Shown in pieces: positions 50,992 to 60,079 of a stretch of 64,000 nt of DNA. The notes under the pieces are model-generated. The model was not told the origin of the DNA. It saw only the letters and a list, made by a program, of their open reading frames with translations, and searched no databases. The stretch lies in NCBI GenBank assembly GCA_002708765.1, contig PAPD01000013.1:62001-126000 (forward strand). Direction: 5' to 3'. The stretch comes from Gammaproteobacteria bacterium. Lineage in GTDB: Bacteria; Pseudomonadota; Gammaproteobacteria; Pseudomonadales; Azotimanducaceae. How positions within the stretch are numbered: the first letter of the stretch is position 1; the number at the start of each line of letters is the position of its first letter. The position numbers were made by a program, and so were the translations under genes.

Positions 50992-52770
50992 TTATTCTCT
51001 GGTCGGGCGGGCCTGCGGCCTAGGCGGAAGAGGCGGCGCAGCAGATGATGGTCTAGGAGGTAAAGAAGGAGCCGAGGCCGCTTTAAAGGATCGAAGCGGA
51101 GAAGCAGACGGTCCATAAACCCTCTTCCGAATACTGGACATGGCCCAGTTTGCGTTCGAACGCAAATGTTCACCAGCTCTACTAGCAGCGGCACTCAAAT
51201 TTATGCTCGCGGCATGGGCCTGGAAACTCAATTTTTTGCCGGCCGAATATACTCTGTCTCCGAAAGTTCTTTTCGTGCGGACAACCAATCTCTCATCCAG
51301 CAAGCCCGAAATGTCATCTACTCCCGGTTTCTTGGGTGGCTCTAATCCAAACCAACGCTCAGGCAAATCATTAGATAAATTCTGAGGAGAATACTTAGTT
51401 AAAGGCTGGTTAGTAATCCGGTGAGCGTCAAGATAATCCATCATGTCCGCAGACTGAACCATCGCCTTATGCTCCTCCTTTTTCTCCATCTTCGAAATTC
51501 TCTTTTTGACCTTCTCCTCAGCAACCGATTTAACATCCAGATCTTCGGTAAATCTGCTTGCTGCCTTCCTTAATCGACCCAGACCGGGAAATTTCGGTAG
51601 GCCCTTGAACATGCCCCCCGAACTCAGCTCTTTTGCCGCGTCGCCGAGGCCTGTGTGTTCACTTATTTTCTCAGCAATCTCACCCGCTTTTTCCGAGACT
51701 GCATTCTTCCCGGAGCTAATTAGGCTCCGTTTCGCGTAATGCTGCATGCCTCGGCCTTTAGCCCTCGCCGCCGATCCGAGAAAGTCAGCAGTGCCGTCCT
51801 CGAGCTCATCGAAATTCGATTCATCAAGTAACTGACCCGCTTTATGCAGGTTGTATCTTTTTTCCAACGCACCTGCAGCTTTTCCTGCTCCCTTGACAGC
51901 ACCGGCAACACCCGCCGTCGTCTCGGCTGCAGCCGCACCCACAACTATCGCTGCTTCAACGGGGGCTGCAGCACCCCCAGTGGCAACGGTCGCGGCCGCT
52001 CCAATAGCCGCCGCCGCTTCTGCTCCTCTTGCAACCTTGGTGGCTCTTTTCTGGAGCTTATCTGCACCAGCGGCTACCTGGGATCCAACGGTTTTCTTGT
52101 CTTCCAGAGCAGTTGCCTCCGGATTTTTCTCTCGGAGCTGCTCGTAGAGTTTCTGATTTGCTTTAGCTTCACCAAGCATATGCTCCTGTTCTTCCCATTT
52201 CATTCGCAATGCGTCTTTCTTTTCTGCATTGGTCTCGGCTTCTGCCTGCTCTTTTATTCCCTCATATTTCTCTTTAAATTTTCCCCAGGTCTCCGGCTCT
52301 TGTAGTAACTTTGCAGCGCCTGCTCTCCTGTTGATGAGCTTCTCCTGGCTTTCCATATGAATAGCGGACCGACCCCGTGCCAGAACAGCTCCAAGGTCTA
52401 ACTTACCCGTGCTGTGCTCGTTTCTAGCCGACTCTTTTTTTTCAAGCTTTTCCGGGCTAGGTCTCACTATCAGCTTCTCTCTGTCTACCTCCTTTCGTTC
52501 CGGTGCTAAAGATTCTAATAAATCCCGGTTCTTGGCGGCCGTATTCGCCAATCGTCTTTCGTCACGGGAAAGAGATAAGCGCGCGCGTAAGTTGTTCACT
52601 CTCTTCATCATCGGACCGGCGCCTGCCTGCCTTTCCGCAAAAGCATGGACTCGTTTTGCTCTTTCATTTGTCGCACGACCAGCGTTCTCGGTATTTAACT
52701 TCTGTGTCTGTTGTAACCGATTTTTTTCAAATTCTTCCGAGTGATCTCCTTTTATCCTTCTCCTACTCAT
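50992..52770 (-). CDS. 592-aa charged/coiled-coil protein with Ala/Gly-rich hydrophobic core and LPPRP-rich C-terminus; T6SS-linked hypothetical
   Basis: Same strand and contiguous with the T6SS operon; ARGAEAAAAIGAAATVATGGAAAPVEAAIVVGAAAAETTAGVAGAVKGAGKAAG central block; APSLPPRPSSAAPPLPPRPQARPTRE tail. Confidence 0.8.
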   Translation of the reverse strand: MSRRRIKGDHSEEFEKNRLQQTQKLNTENAGRATNERAKRVHAFAERQAGAGPMMKRVNNLRARLSLSRDERRLANTAAKNRDLLESLAPERKEVDREKLIVRPSPEKLEKKESARNEHSTGKLDLGAVLARGRSAIHMESQEKLINRRAGAAKLLQEPETWGKFKEKYEGIKEQAEAETNAEKKDALRMKWEEQEHMLGEAKANQKLYEQLREKNPEATALEDKKTVGSQVAAGADKLQKRATKVARGAEAAAAIGAAATVATGGAAAPVEAAIVVGAAAAETTAGVAGAVKGAGKAAGALEKRYNLHKAGQLLDESNFDELEDGTADFLGSAARAKGRGMQHYAKRSLISSGKNAVSEKAGEIAEKISEHTGLGDAAKELSSGGMFKGLPKFPGLGRLRKAASRFTEDLDVKSVAEEKVKKRISKMEKKEEHKAMVQSADMMDYLDAHRITNQPLTKYSPQNLSNDLPERWFGLEPPKKPGVDDISGLLDERLVVRTKRTFGDRVYSAGKKLSFQAHAASINLSAAASRAGEHLRSNANWAMSSIRKRVYGPSASPLRSFKAASAPSLPPRPSSAAPPLPPRPQARPTRE

Positions 52771-52874
52771 CTAGACACCCTCTCCTGAATAAAATTCTAT
52801 GTATTGTCTCGCTGTCAAAAAATGATCAGATAATCCTTGCCCCGGGACTCTTTTCTTTCTGGCATTTTGAAGTT

Positions 52875-54128
52875 TCACTTGCCCGGGTTCCCGCTCTGCT
52901 GATAACTGGCTCCCCGGGGGTTCTGGTGACCAGCACTTCGAGCTAGCACCTGAGCATTTCTCGCGGCCTCTGCATTGCTTGAGCGCGCCTGCGCTTTATT
53001 CTGATCCGGCCCCGACACAGAACCTCTCAATACTCCTACCGCTTTTTTAAACCCCTCACCCAACAGATTACCTCCGATGCCTCCGCCAACGGATTTAGAG
53101 ATTGCCCCCGCCGCAAGTCCGATCCCCAGGCTCCCCGGCTGTCTCTTAATATTATCAACGGAACTCCCCCCTTTTCCGTCGGATTTCCAATTACCCTGAG
53201 CGGCGTTCCCTCGGACTAACTCCGAACTGATGTTTCTCTTGAACATCTCGTCTCCCGATGCCCTCTCACCCCCGTGCTCCGCCTCGTAGGCCTCATGGCC
53301 AGTCTTCGCATAGCCCTCGGCTGCTTTCTCTGCAAACTGCCCTCCTCTGTAAGACAAGCCCGCGGAAATAACGCTAGAAGCAGCCGCGGTAGCCACAGCA
53401 CCCGCTCCGGTTATACTAGCTGCTTTCGTTACCGCTTTTCCGACCAAACCGACATTAGCCGAGGCCATTCTATAATTAGACGCGGTATCTTCCGCCTGAG
53501 CCGCCTCCTGATTTTCAGCCAGGTAATCCTGGGTGGTCGATCTTATCTGTCCAGCGATGCCTCTTGAATCTTCGCGTTCCTGTCTGGCATGAGTAAGACC
53601 CTGCGTTAGTCGCTCCGGAACACCTAAGCCTTTTGCTAAACTCTCGGCTCCGGCATATAGCTTGTCTGCACCAATGCTGAATCTATTGCTCAATGAATCC
53701 TCGCTACTTCTTGATCGCACCCAGGCATTTTCCATTCGCTTTTCTTCGGTGACTTGGCTTTGTTTATGCATAGACCCCGGTCCCTTTAGAAGGGCAGCGG
53801 ACAAAGCCGGATTATTGAAGGCACTCCTCACACTGCTCTCCCGGGATTGGCCAGGTCCTTGAGAAACGACGCCTACCTTATTCATGTCGAGGGCAGCATT
53901 GGCACCCCTTCCCTGCGCAGTCGCTTCAGCTCTCTGGGAAGCCGACAATCTCGAACCCATTGTAAAACCGAGACTGGATCCCAGCCGGGAGATCTGATTC
54001 AGACCAAATTCCTTCAGATTATTTGCTGCTCTTCGGGCTTCTCCGATGTACCCACTGCCCGCCTGTGCCTGCGCACGAGCATGTGCCTGAATCCTGGTTT
54101 GAAGACCTGTCTCTTCCTTCGTCGCCAT
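52875..54128 (-). CDS. 417-aa Ala/Gly/Ser-rich protein, T6SS-linked hypothetical
   Basis: Immediately downstream of tssA on the same strand; KAVTKAASITGAGAVATAAASSVISAGLSYRGGQF and IGLAAGAISKSVGGGIGGNLLGEGFKKAVG hydrophobic/Gly segments. Confidence 0.78.
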   Translation of the reverse strand: MATKEETGLQTRIQAHARAQAQAGSGYIGEARRAANNLKEFGLNQISRLGSSLGFTMGSRLSASQRAEATAQGRGANAALDMNKVGVVSQGPGQSRESSVRSAFNNPALSAALLKGPGSMHKQSQVTEEKRMENAWVRSRSSEDSLSNRFSIGADKLYAGAESLAKGLGVPERLTQGLTHARQEREDSRGIAGQIRSTTQDYLAENQEAAQAEDTASNYRMASANVGLVGKAVTKAASITGAGAVATAAASSVISAGLSYRGGQFAEKAAEGYAKTGHEAYEAEHGGERASGDEMFKRNISSELVRGNAAQGNWKSDGKGGSSVDNIKRQPGSLGIGLAAGAISKSVGGGIGGNLLGEGFKKAVGVLRGSVSGPDQNKAQARSSNAEAARNAQVLARSAGHQNPRGASYQQSGNPGK

Positions 54129-54150
54129 TGCTATGCTACGCGAGTCGAGG

Positions 54151-55266
54151 TCATGACTGGGCGTCCTTGTTGTCTTTTATTTCTTCTAGACCAACCAGGT
54201 CAAAAATATTCAAGGTCCCGCCATGATGAACAAAGAGTTCGTGATAAAGCTCGGTCGTATTTAATCTGCCCCAGTCTATTGCCTTGAAAATCAGATAAGG
54301 AACGGGACTATGTGCGTCCTCTCTGGAAAGATATTCCGCTGCCGCCGATAGGCACTGATAGGCATGCTCTCGACTTCTTATGAAATCACTTGCGTCAGGA
54401 ATGTCCTGTCCTCGATCTGTCGTGATCTCTTCTCCCGAATTATCTTCGCTTTCTTGTGTTTCTTCGAGGGGAACCTCCTGGACTTTCATTAACCCCCGAC
54501 TCCTGAGTTGTTCTCTCAGGTTAGTCTGGATCTGATTAAGAAGCTCAGAAAGACCCGAGATAGAGGGAGCCTCGGTCCCGCACCGTCGCTCCAGCACCTC
54601 CCCAAGATAACCCAGAGCGGAAAGACTCAGTGAAATGTTTTCATTGAGATCTTCAAAAAACTGATTGGGAGAAAGAGATATGGCATGATGAACCGTTGCG
54701 AGTCTTGCGATCTCGTCAGGGAACCTTTCTTCGCTTTTTGGCAGAGTTTCTGCTACAGAACTTTTCTCCCAATCGCTCCAGGTGTAATCAGCCTGGTTAT
54801 TAGTTCTGGTAAGCGGGATCTGCTTGAGAACCGGCTGCAGCTTTTTGTTCATCCAGTGAAACAGGTTTGTCCTGTACTCAATATCCCCTTCGTAAGCCAG
54901 AGGGTAGATCTGATCCCAGAAACGATCTGCCAGATCAGCAATCAATATGACTCCCTCAGCAAAACCGGCAAAACCATTCAGGTGAATCTCGGCTTCCAGC
55001 AGCCATATCGCTAGCTGGAGATCTTTTGTGCGGGTAAGTAGAGCCTCGGCGCTTTTCTTTTTCACTAGCCCCCAGTCCGCCTTTTTAAGATCGTGTTGCC
55101 ACTCCCCCATGGGCAAATTAGGATCATCAGCCAGCCTGGCTTTCATTATTTCGTCGTAAACCGGATCCAGTTTAAGATAAACGCCGCAAGGATTTTCATC
55201 GGCTATGGGTTGAAGATAGATATTACCTTCCTGTTCCACCAAACTATTCTCTTCTTGAAAAGACAT
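54151..55266 (-). CDS. tssA: Type VI secretion system protein TssA (ImpA N-terminal domain)
   Basis: QPIADENPCGVYLKLDPVYDEIMKARLADD...LKKADWGLVKKKSAEALLTRTKDLQLAIWLLEAEIHLNGFAGFAEGVILIADLADRFWDQIYP. Confidence 0.93.
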   Translation of the reverse strand: MSFQEENSLVEQEGNIYLQPIADENPCGVYLKLDPVYDEIMKARLADDPNLPMGEWQHDLKKADWGLVKKKSAEALLTRTKDLQLAIWLLEAEIHLNGFAGFAEGVILIADLADRFWDQIYPLAYEGDIEYRTNLFHWMNKKLQPVLKQIPLTRTNNQADYTWSDWEKSSVAETLPKSEERFPDEIARLATVHHAISLSPNQFFEDLNENISLSLSALGYLGEVLERRCGTEAPSISGLSELLNQIQTNLREQLRSRGLMKVQEVPLEETQESEDNSGEEITTDRGQDIPDASDFIRSREHAYQCLSAAAEYLSREDAHSPVPYLIFKAIDWGRLNTTELYHELFVHHGGTLNIFDLVGLEEIKDNKDAQS

Positions 55267-55271
55267 CAGAA

Positions 55272-58200
55272 TTAACCTTTTTTTACTTCAGGGGGAGTCG
55301 CGGGAAAAAGAAAAGGAACCTTTAACGCTACCCGTTGTTTCGTTTCGGGATCGATTCCATATAGAGTCAACCTAAGCAAAGCATCCAGTTTCTCTACCCC
55401 GCCACTGACCGGATTCAGAATTTTTGCGTCAAAACCTAGCAGCACAGATTCTTCATTAAGTGCTTTTTCATCATAAAAACTTGAGCGGTAATCCTGAATA
55501 AATCTGAGCAGACTCCAGTAACCACCCGATTTATATTCCAGAGTCTGACGAGGCATATTTCCGACAGGAGACAACAAACGATAGGGCGAACCGGCAGCCC
55601 ACTGCAAAGTCAGTTTCGTAAGCTGGTCAGGCCTCCAATATATAGTCTTTAACTCTCCCGGGTACTCGCCTCCGTAGTCACCCACCTGCAATCGCCAGCC
55701 ACTGAGGTGATCAAGATACTCTTTACCCAATGCCTCATCAAGAATCACGTTAAAGGCCATCTCGAGCTCAACCCCGGGAGAATCCTGCCCGACAACTGAA
55801 CCGACAATCTGATCAAACAGTATGAGCGCGTCATCGAGGTCGTTGATAAACTGCTCAGCCTCTTCATATTGAGTCTGCTTCCATGCGAGCACCCTCATGC
55901 GTTCAGCAAGTCCATCGGATTTCCCTGCATAAACGGTCTTGAATTGCTTGAGATTAGCAGGAGAAAGTGACTTGGCCTTCGGGTGAGAATTAAACGGATA
56001 ATAAGGAGCCAGAAGTTCCAAGAAGGCACTGGAAATAGCATCATATTCTTTCTCTATCCTGGCTGCCTGAAAACTCTGACAGTGAGAAATAGAGCGGTTC
56101 ACAAGTTCAGCGGTCCGGTTAGCAAAAACGCTATTACTTTCCGGTACAGAAAAAGATTTTGTGAGTTCAGCGCAGTTGCTTAAGTTCAAAGACGCAAAAT
56201 CACCCAGGTAGAATTGTTCGAGAATGTCGACATCGCTAGAGGGGTCTTTGTTCTGCTGCTTGTTGATTTCCACCAAGGTGCGGTGCCAACGACTAAGAAG
56301 AGCGTGACCAGAAAAAGCCCCCCCGGTGTTGGTCAGAAACAAAACGAGCGGCTGCGCATAATCTCTGCCGATAATTCGGGTTCTCTCGGACTGGGCGGCC
56401 AGGTAATCCTCTATCTGGTTTTCATTATGAAGCCCGAACAAAGCCTCAGCATATCGGTGAGCTTTCCAGTTTGCCTTTTGTCTAGGTTGATAGACCCGGT
56501 TAGCTTCGTACAACCTATCCACTTGCTTGAGCAGATTGAAGGCGCTCTCCTGACTCTCCTGCAAAAGGCGTCGCTTTGCACCCAAAAATCCTGTTTGTTC
56601 GTAGAAAGAGATAATAGCAAGCAGAGGATTAATCGCTTTTTTGAAATTTGAAACCCGGCTAGCAAGTTCAGCCTCCCGTTTATCCACAGTAGTCAGGGAA
56701 ATCGACTGACGCCGGGCTTGCGGGATTTTTGCGGTTTCGATAACTGAAACCATCGCCTTCTGAAGTCTCGCAAGAGCAACTGCCTGGGCAAGATATCCAT
56801 CGTCCCGATCACCTGACTGATCAGGCAGATACAGGGAATTAAAGTTGGTTGTGGCGAACCCGCTATACTCTTCGGCATAAGTAAGCGCCTGGTTCAACCT
56901 GTCTACCGACCAGAAAAAATTGATCTGATTGGTCTTTTCTGAACTCCACTGCTGCCCAGAAAAAGAAAGGCCCGCGACCTGATCCAGAAGATCGAAGAAT
57001 CGGCCAATTCGCTCACCCACTTTAGGAGACAACCGATCCTCAAAGAATACCCTGCTATATAACTCTCCTTGCAGATTTTCGTTGTCGGCATTTAACTGCT
57101 GAGCGATATTCGTTTCGCAATTTCTTTCAAAATTCTCGATATCCCTGCCTCGGTCAAAAGTGATTTCCCCCATTTCGTCAAGCTGACTAGCAACGCTGCT
57201 CAGCTCCGAAGATACAGTGTGACAGAAATTGGAACCCGAACCGCCCAGCCAGTTTTCCCACATGAAGTCGTGCCAGCGATCATAAGCCGCTAGCCCCGAG
57301 GCGGAAATTGAAGCCTGGTCAATCGACAGACTCTCTAACCGCCTTAATTCGGAAAGAAATAAAACGGGGGCAGCAACACGCTGACGCACTGCCTTGGATT
57401 CCTCTCTCGACGCACCAATTAACTGTTCCCAAAGATCTTCAGCCTTTGACACGGCATTCGGACAATCATTTTCCCCAGCAGGAACAAGTCGAAATTCGTT
57501 GTTGGCTATCGCATTCAGGTATAGGTCCGCATCATTGTAGAAAGTCTGCGGCAGTTCCTTCTGAAACAAGTAGTCCACGAGTTCGGCAAATTCCTTCGCC
57601 GTCGCCGACTGCGCTCCCGAATTCGATTTTTCGACCATCAGCTCGTGCAGTCGAAAATATTGATTAATGTCATTGCTGACCTCTTTGAGCCACACCTCGA
57701 ACTTCTCTCCCTGGTATGCTCCAGCAGTATCAAAAAGCTGCGGTCTCACTTTCTCTTGAAGTATCTGGCGGCCCCGACACTCCATGACCGGGAAGATATT
57801 TTTCGAAAAAAACTCCCTCTTGAAATAATCCTCCAGCAAGATATTTTCGTTTAACCAGGCGGACCAAGGAACAGCACCGCAGCAATACTCCAAGGAAGCA
57901 TTCATTTCCGCCATTGAACTCAGCAGAGGCTGTATCGCATCAAAGCCTTCTCTATTGCCCACCACGTTATTGACCCGATCAATAGCAACATCGAGTTCTT
58001 GGTGTTGCTCATACATAGTATGGAAATCGTTAAAAAACCAAGCCACAAGGCCCGCACCTATCGCTAAAGAAGCAAGCTGAAACCCTCGCAAGCGCGCGCT
58101 CGATGAAAGCATCCGCTCCCTCCGGGGAAAACCGAGTTTGGACTCAGGAAAGACCTTTCGCTGAAACAGGCCGGTGAGGAAGCGGCTTCTGCCATTTGCT

Positions 58201-59228
58201 TGGATCTGTCCCGTAAAGTAAAGGCCTCTGAACATCAGAGGATGAGCCAAGACTCCCGGAGAAAGCAGATCATTCGCTAACGTGTTAACCGGTTCCCGGA
58301 GATTTTCCATTGCGGGTCCAAGCCCCAAGAAAGCACCATCATGACCCGCATTATCTCTAGCGCTGAGTGCTAACTGCTGCGCTCTGATCTGGGTTAAAAC
58401 GTGGTTAAAGGCTTCATCGATCCAGTCTATCTTGAACTGAACATCCGGTGCATAAGGGCTTGACCAGCCAAGAATATCATCTTGGAATCTGCGGTTATCA
58501 TCCATAGCCCAGAATTCATGAAATCCCTGGAGGGATTGCATATCGCTGACAACCAGATAAACCGGGAGAACAAAATCAACCTTCTGCTGAACCCGCCTGA
58601 ACTCCTGATAAAGCCACTCAAGTAATTTATCTCTTTCCTGTCGGTCTGGAGACATCAGATCCTTCGCCGAAACCGAGAGAATGATTCCGTCCATAGGGCG
58701 TTCGGGTCTCTGCACGAGCAACTCGGAAACAACATCATCCGGGTAGTCATGATAAACCACACAGCCGTCCTCCATAACAAGGCAGTAGCCTTCTTCGTCA
58801 CCGGAAGTATCCTTGAGGCTTAATCGCTGGAGAGTATCTTCTCCGATATCAGAAACTAGCGCCGATGCAGATTCATCGTGCGAGAGCAGCAAAAAGACGG
58901 GAAGCTCGTAGCGTTTTTCTCCGGCAGCAGAAAGCGCATCTACGTTAGCAAACGCTTCTCTTACTGCCCTCGATTTGCCAATTTTTTTTGGCCGTCTCGA
59001 TGAACTCGAAAATCTAGAAGCGAGACCAGCCACCTGATCGCGACCGATATTGATTGTTCCGATTCCGGCAGGCAAAAAAGGAATCCGCAGCCTTAACTGC
59101 CGCCCGCTTCTGAAAATAAACCAGACCACAAAGGCGACAATTACCAACCCTAGGATAACAGCTATCCAGCCCCCTCCGAGGAAATTTATTGCGCGATTAA
59201 AAGCGCGGATTAGTGCTTCTGAACTCAT
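55272..59228 (-). CDS. tssM: Type VI secretion system membrane protein TssM (IcmF-like), without recognisable Walker A
   Basis: 1318 aa; N-terminal TM, MDGIILSVSAKDLM...RVQQKVDFVLPVYLVVSDMQSLQGFHEFW, RGLYFTGQIQANGRSRFLTGLFQRKVFPES (IcmF-related), C-terminal periplasmic region ending before tssA. Confidence 0.92.
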   Translation of the reverse strand: MSSEALIRAFNRAINFLGGGWIAVILGLVIVAFVVWFIFRSGRQLRLRIPFLPAGIGTINIGRDQVAGLASRFSSSSRRPKKIGKSRAVREAFANVDALSAAGEKRYELPVFLLLSHDESASALVSDIGEDTLQRLSLKDTSGDEEGYCLVMEDGCVVYHDYPDDVVSELLVQRPERPMDGIILSVSAKDLMSPDRQERDKLLEWLYQEFRRVQQKVDFVLPVYLVVSDMQSLQGFHEFWAMDDNRRFQDDILGWSSPYAPDVQFKIDWIDEAFNHVLTQIRAQQLALSARDNAGHDGAFLGLGPAMENLREPVNTLANDLLSPGVLAHPLMFRGLYFTGQIQANGRSRFLTGLFQRKVFPESKLGFPRRERMLSSSARLRGFQLASLAIGAGLVAWFFNDFHTMYEQHQELDVAIDRVNNVVGNREGFDAIQPLLSSMAEMNASLEYCCGAVPWSAWLNENILLEDYFKREFFSKNIFPVMECRGRQILQEKVRPQLFDTAGAYQGEKFEVWLKEVSNDINQYFRLHELMVEKSNSGAQSATAKEFAELVDYLFQKELPQTFYNDADLYLNAIANNEFRLVPAGENDCPNAVSKAEDLWEQLIGASREESKAVRQRVAAPVLFLSELRRLESLSIDQASISASGLAAYDRWHDFMWENWLGGSGSNFCHTVSSELSSVASQLDEMGEITFDRGRDIENFERNCETNIAQQLNADNENLQGELYSRVFFEDRLSPKVGERIGRFFDLLDQVAGLSFSGQQWSSEKTNQINFFWSVDRLNQALTYAEEYSGFATTNFNSLYLPDQSGDRDDGYLAQAVALARLQKAMVSVIETAKIPQARRQSISLTTVDKREAELASRVSNFKKAINPLLAIISFYEQTGFLGAKRRLLQESQESAFNLLKQVDRLYEANRVYQPRQKANWKAHRYAEALFGLHNENQIEDYLAAQSERTRIIGRDYAQPLVLFLTNTGGAFSGHALLSRWHRTLVEINKQQNKDPSSDVDILEQFYLGDFASLNLSNCAELTKSFSVPESNSVFANRTAELVNRSISHCQSFQAARIEKEYDAISSAFLELLAPYYPFNSHPKAKSLSPANLKQFKTVYAGKSDGLAERMRVLAWKQTQYEEAEQFINDLDDALILFDQIVGSVVGQDSPGVELEMAFNVILDEALGKEYLDHLSGWRLQVGDYGGEYPGELKTIYWRPDQLTKLTLQWAAGSPYRLLSPVGNMPRQTLEYKSGGYWSLLRFIQDYRSSFYDEKALNEESVLLGFDAKILNPVSGGVEKLDALLRLTLYGIDPETKQRVALKVPFLFPATPPEVKKG

Positions 59229-59235
59229 TCTATCG

Positions 59236-60078
59236 TCACCTCATAAGTCCTAGGGACGTCATTAGCCAATTATAGAGATAGAACGCCGCCACCCCGGTCA
59301 CGACCACATACCCGACCAAAAAATAAATGGCCCTTCTTCTCCACCTTGAAATCGGTGCAAGCCTCTTGGATTCATCATCCTTACTAAATTGGACAAGGTA
59401 AGGCTGATCATCAAAAATAGCCCGTCTCACATCTACGCTCCAGTCCGAGATACAGGACAAAAGCTGTCGACGGTAGAAACCCAGCTTTATCTGCTTGCTT
59501 AACTTGCTCTGTCCAAACCCGATCCACAGAATATGTAAATAAACCGCGCAAAGCTCCTTGTCGAGTTCGGTAAGAGATTTCTTCTGGGTTACCAAAGATA
59601 TTTTCTCGAAAACAGTAACTCCGGCATTCCTTGTTCCGAAAACTCTCTTTTCAAGCAGAAAATCTAGCCATCTGCGACTCAATCTTCGGTGCTCATCGTC
59701 AGACTGGTGCCACTTGACCGATATAAGCAGGAGCTCGTCAACCAAGGAAACGAAGCCGTAAACCATCTGCTCAAAATTTGACTGTTCCCGCTCGGTCAGA
59801 TGTTCCCTAGCATTTCTCAACTCTTCTTCAACCTGATCAGCCATGCGATTCTGAACGTATCGCTGAACATCGAAATTCAACGTTTCAGGCTGTCCTCCTG
59901 TCTGAGATCCCGATGAATCGTCCAGCATCTGTTCGTCAGACAAAGCATTTTCAGTTTCCTTCTCCGCCCCGCTTCCCTGAAACTCACCCCGGACATGCAG
60001 CGCAATGTCTTGGCGTAGCAGGTACCAGCTTGCTATCAAACGTTCAAATCCCTCTATTATCGGCTTATCCAGATTCAT
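59236..60078 (-). CDS. tssL: Type VI secretion system protein TssL (DotU)
   Basis: DotU-like cytoplasmic domain (YGFVSLVDELLLISVKWHQSDDEHRRLSRRWLDFLLEKRVFGTRNAGVTVFEKI...ELCAVYLHILWIGFGQ) plus single C-terminal TM. Confidence 0.9.
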   Translation of the reverse strand: MNLDKPIIEGFERLIASWYLLRQDIALHVRGEFQGSGAEKETENALSDEQMLDDSSGSQTGGQPETLNFDVQRYVQNRMADQVEEELRNAREHLTEREQSNFEQMVYGFVSLVDELLLISVKWHQSDDEHRRLSRRWLDFLLEKRVFGTRNAGVTVFEKISLVTQKKSLTELDKELCAVYLHILWIGFGQSKLSKQIKLGFYRRQLLSCISDWSVDVRRAIFDDQPYLVQFSKDDESKRLAPISRWRRRAIYFLVGYVVVTGVAAFYLYNWLMTSLGLMR

Positions 60079-60079
60079 A

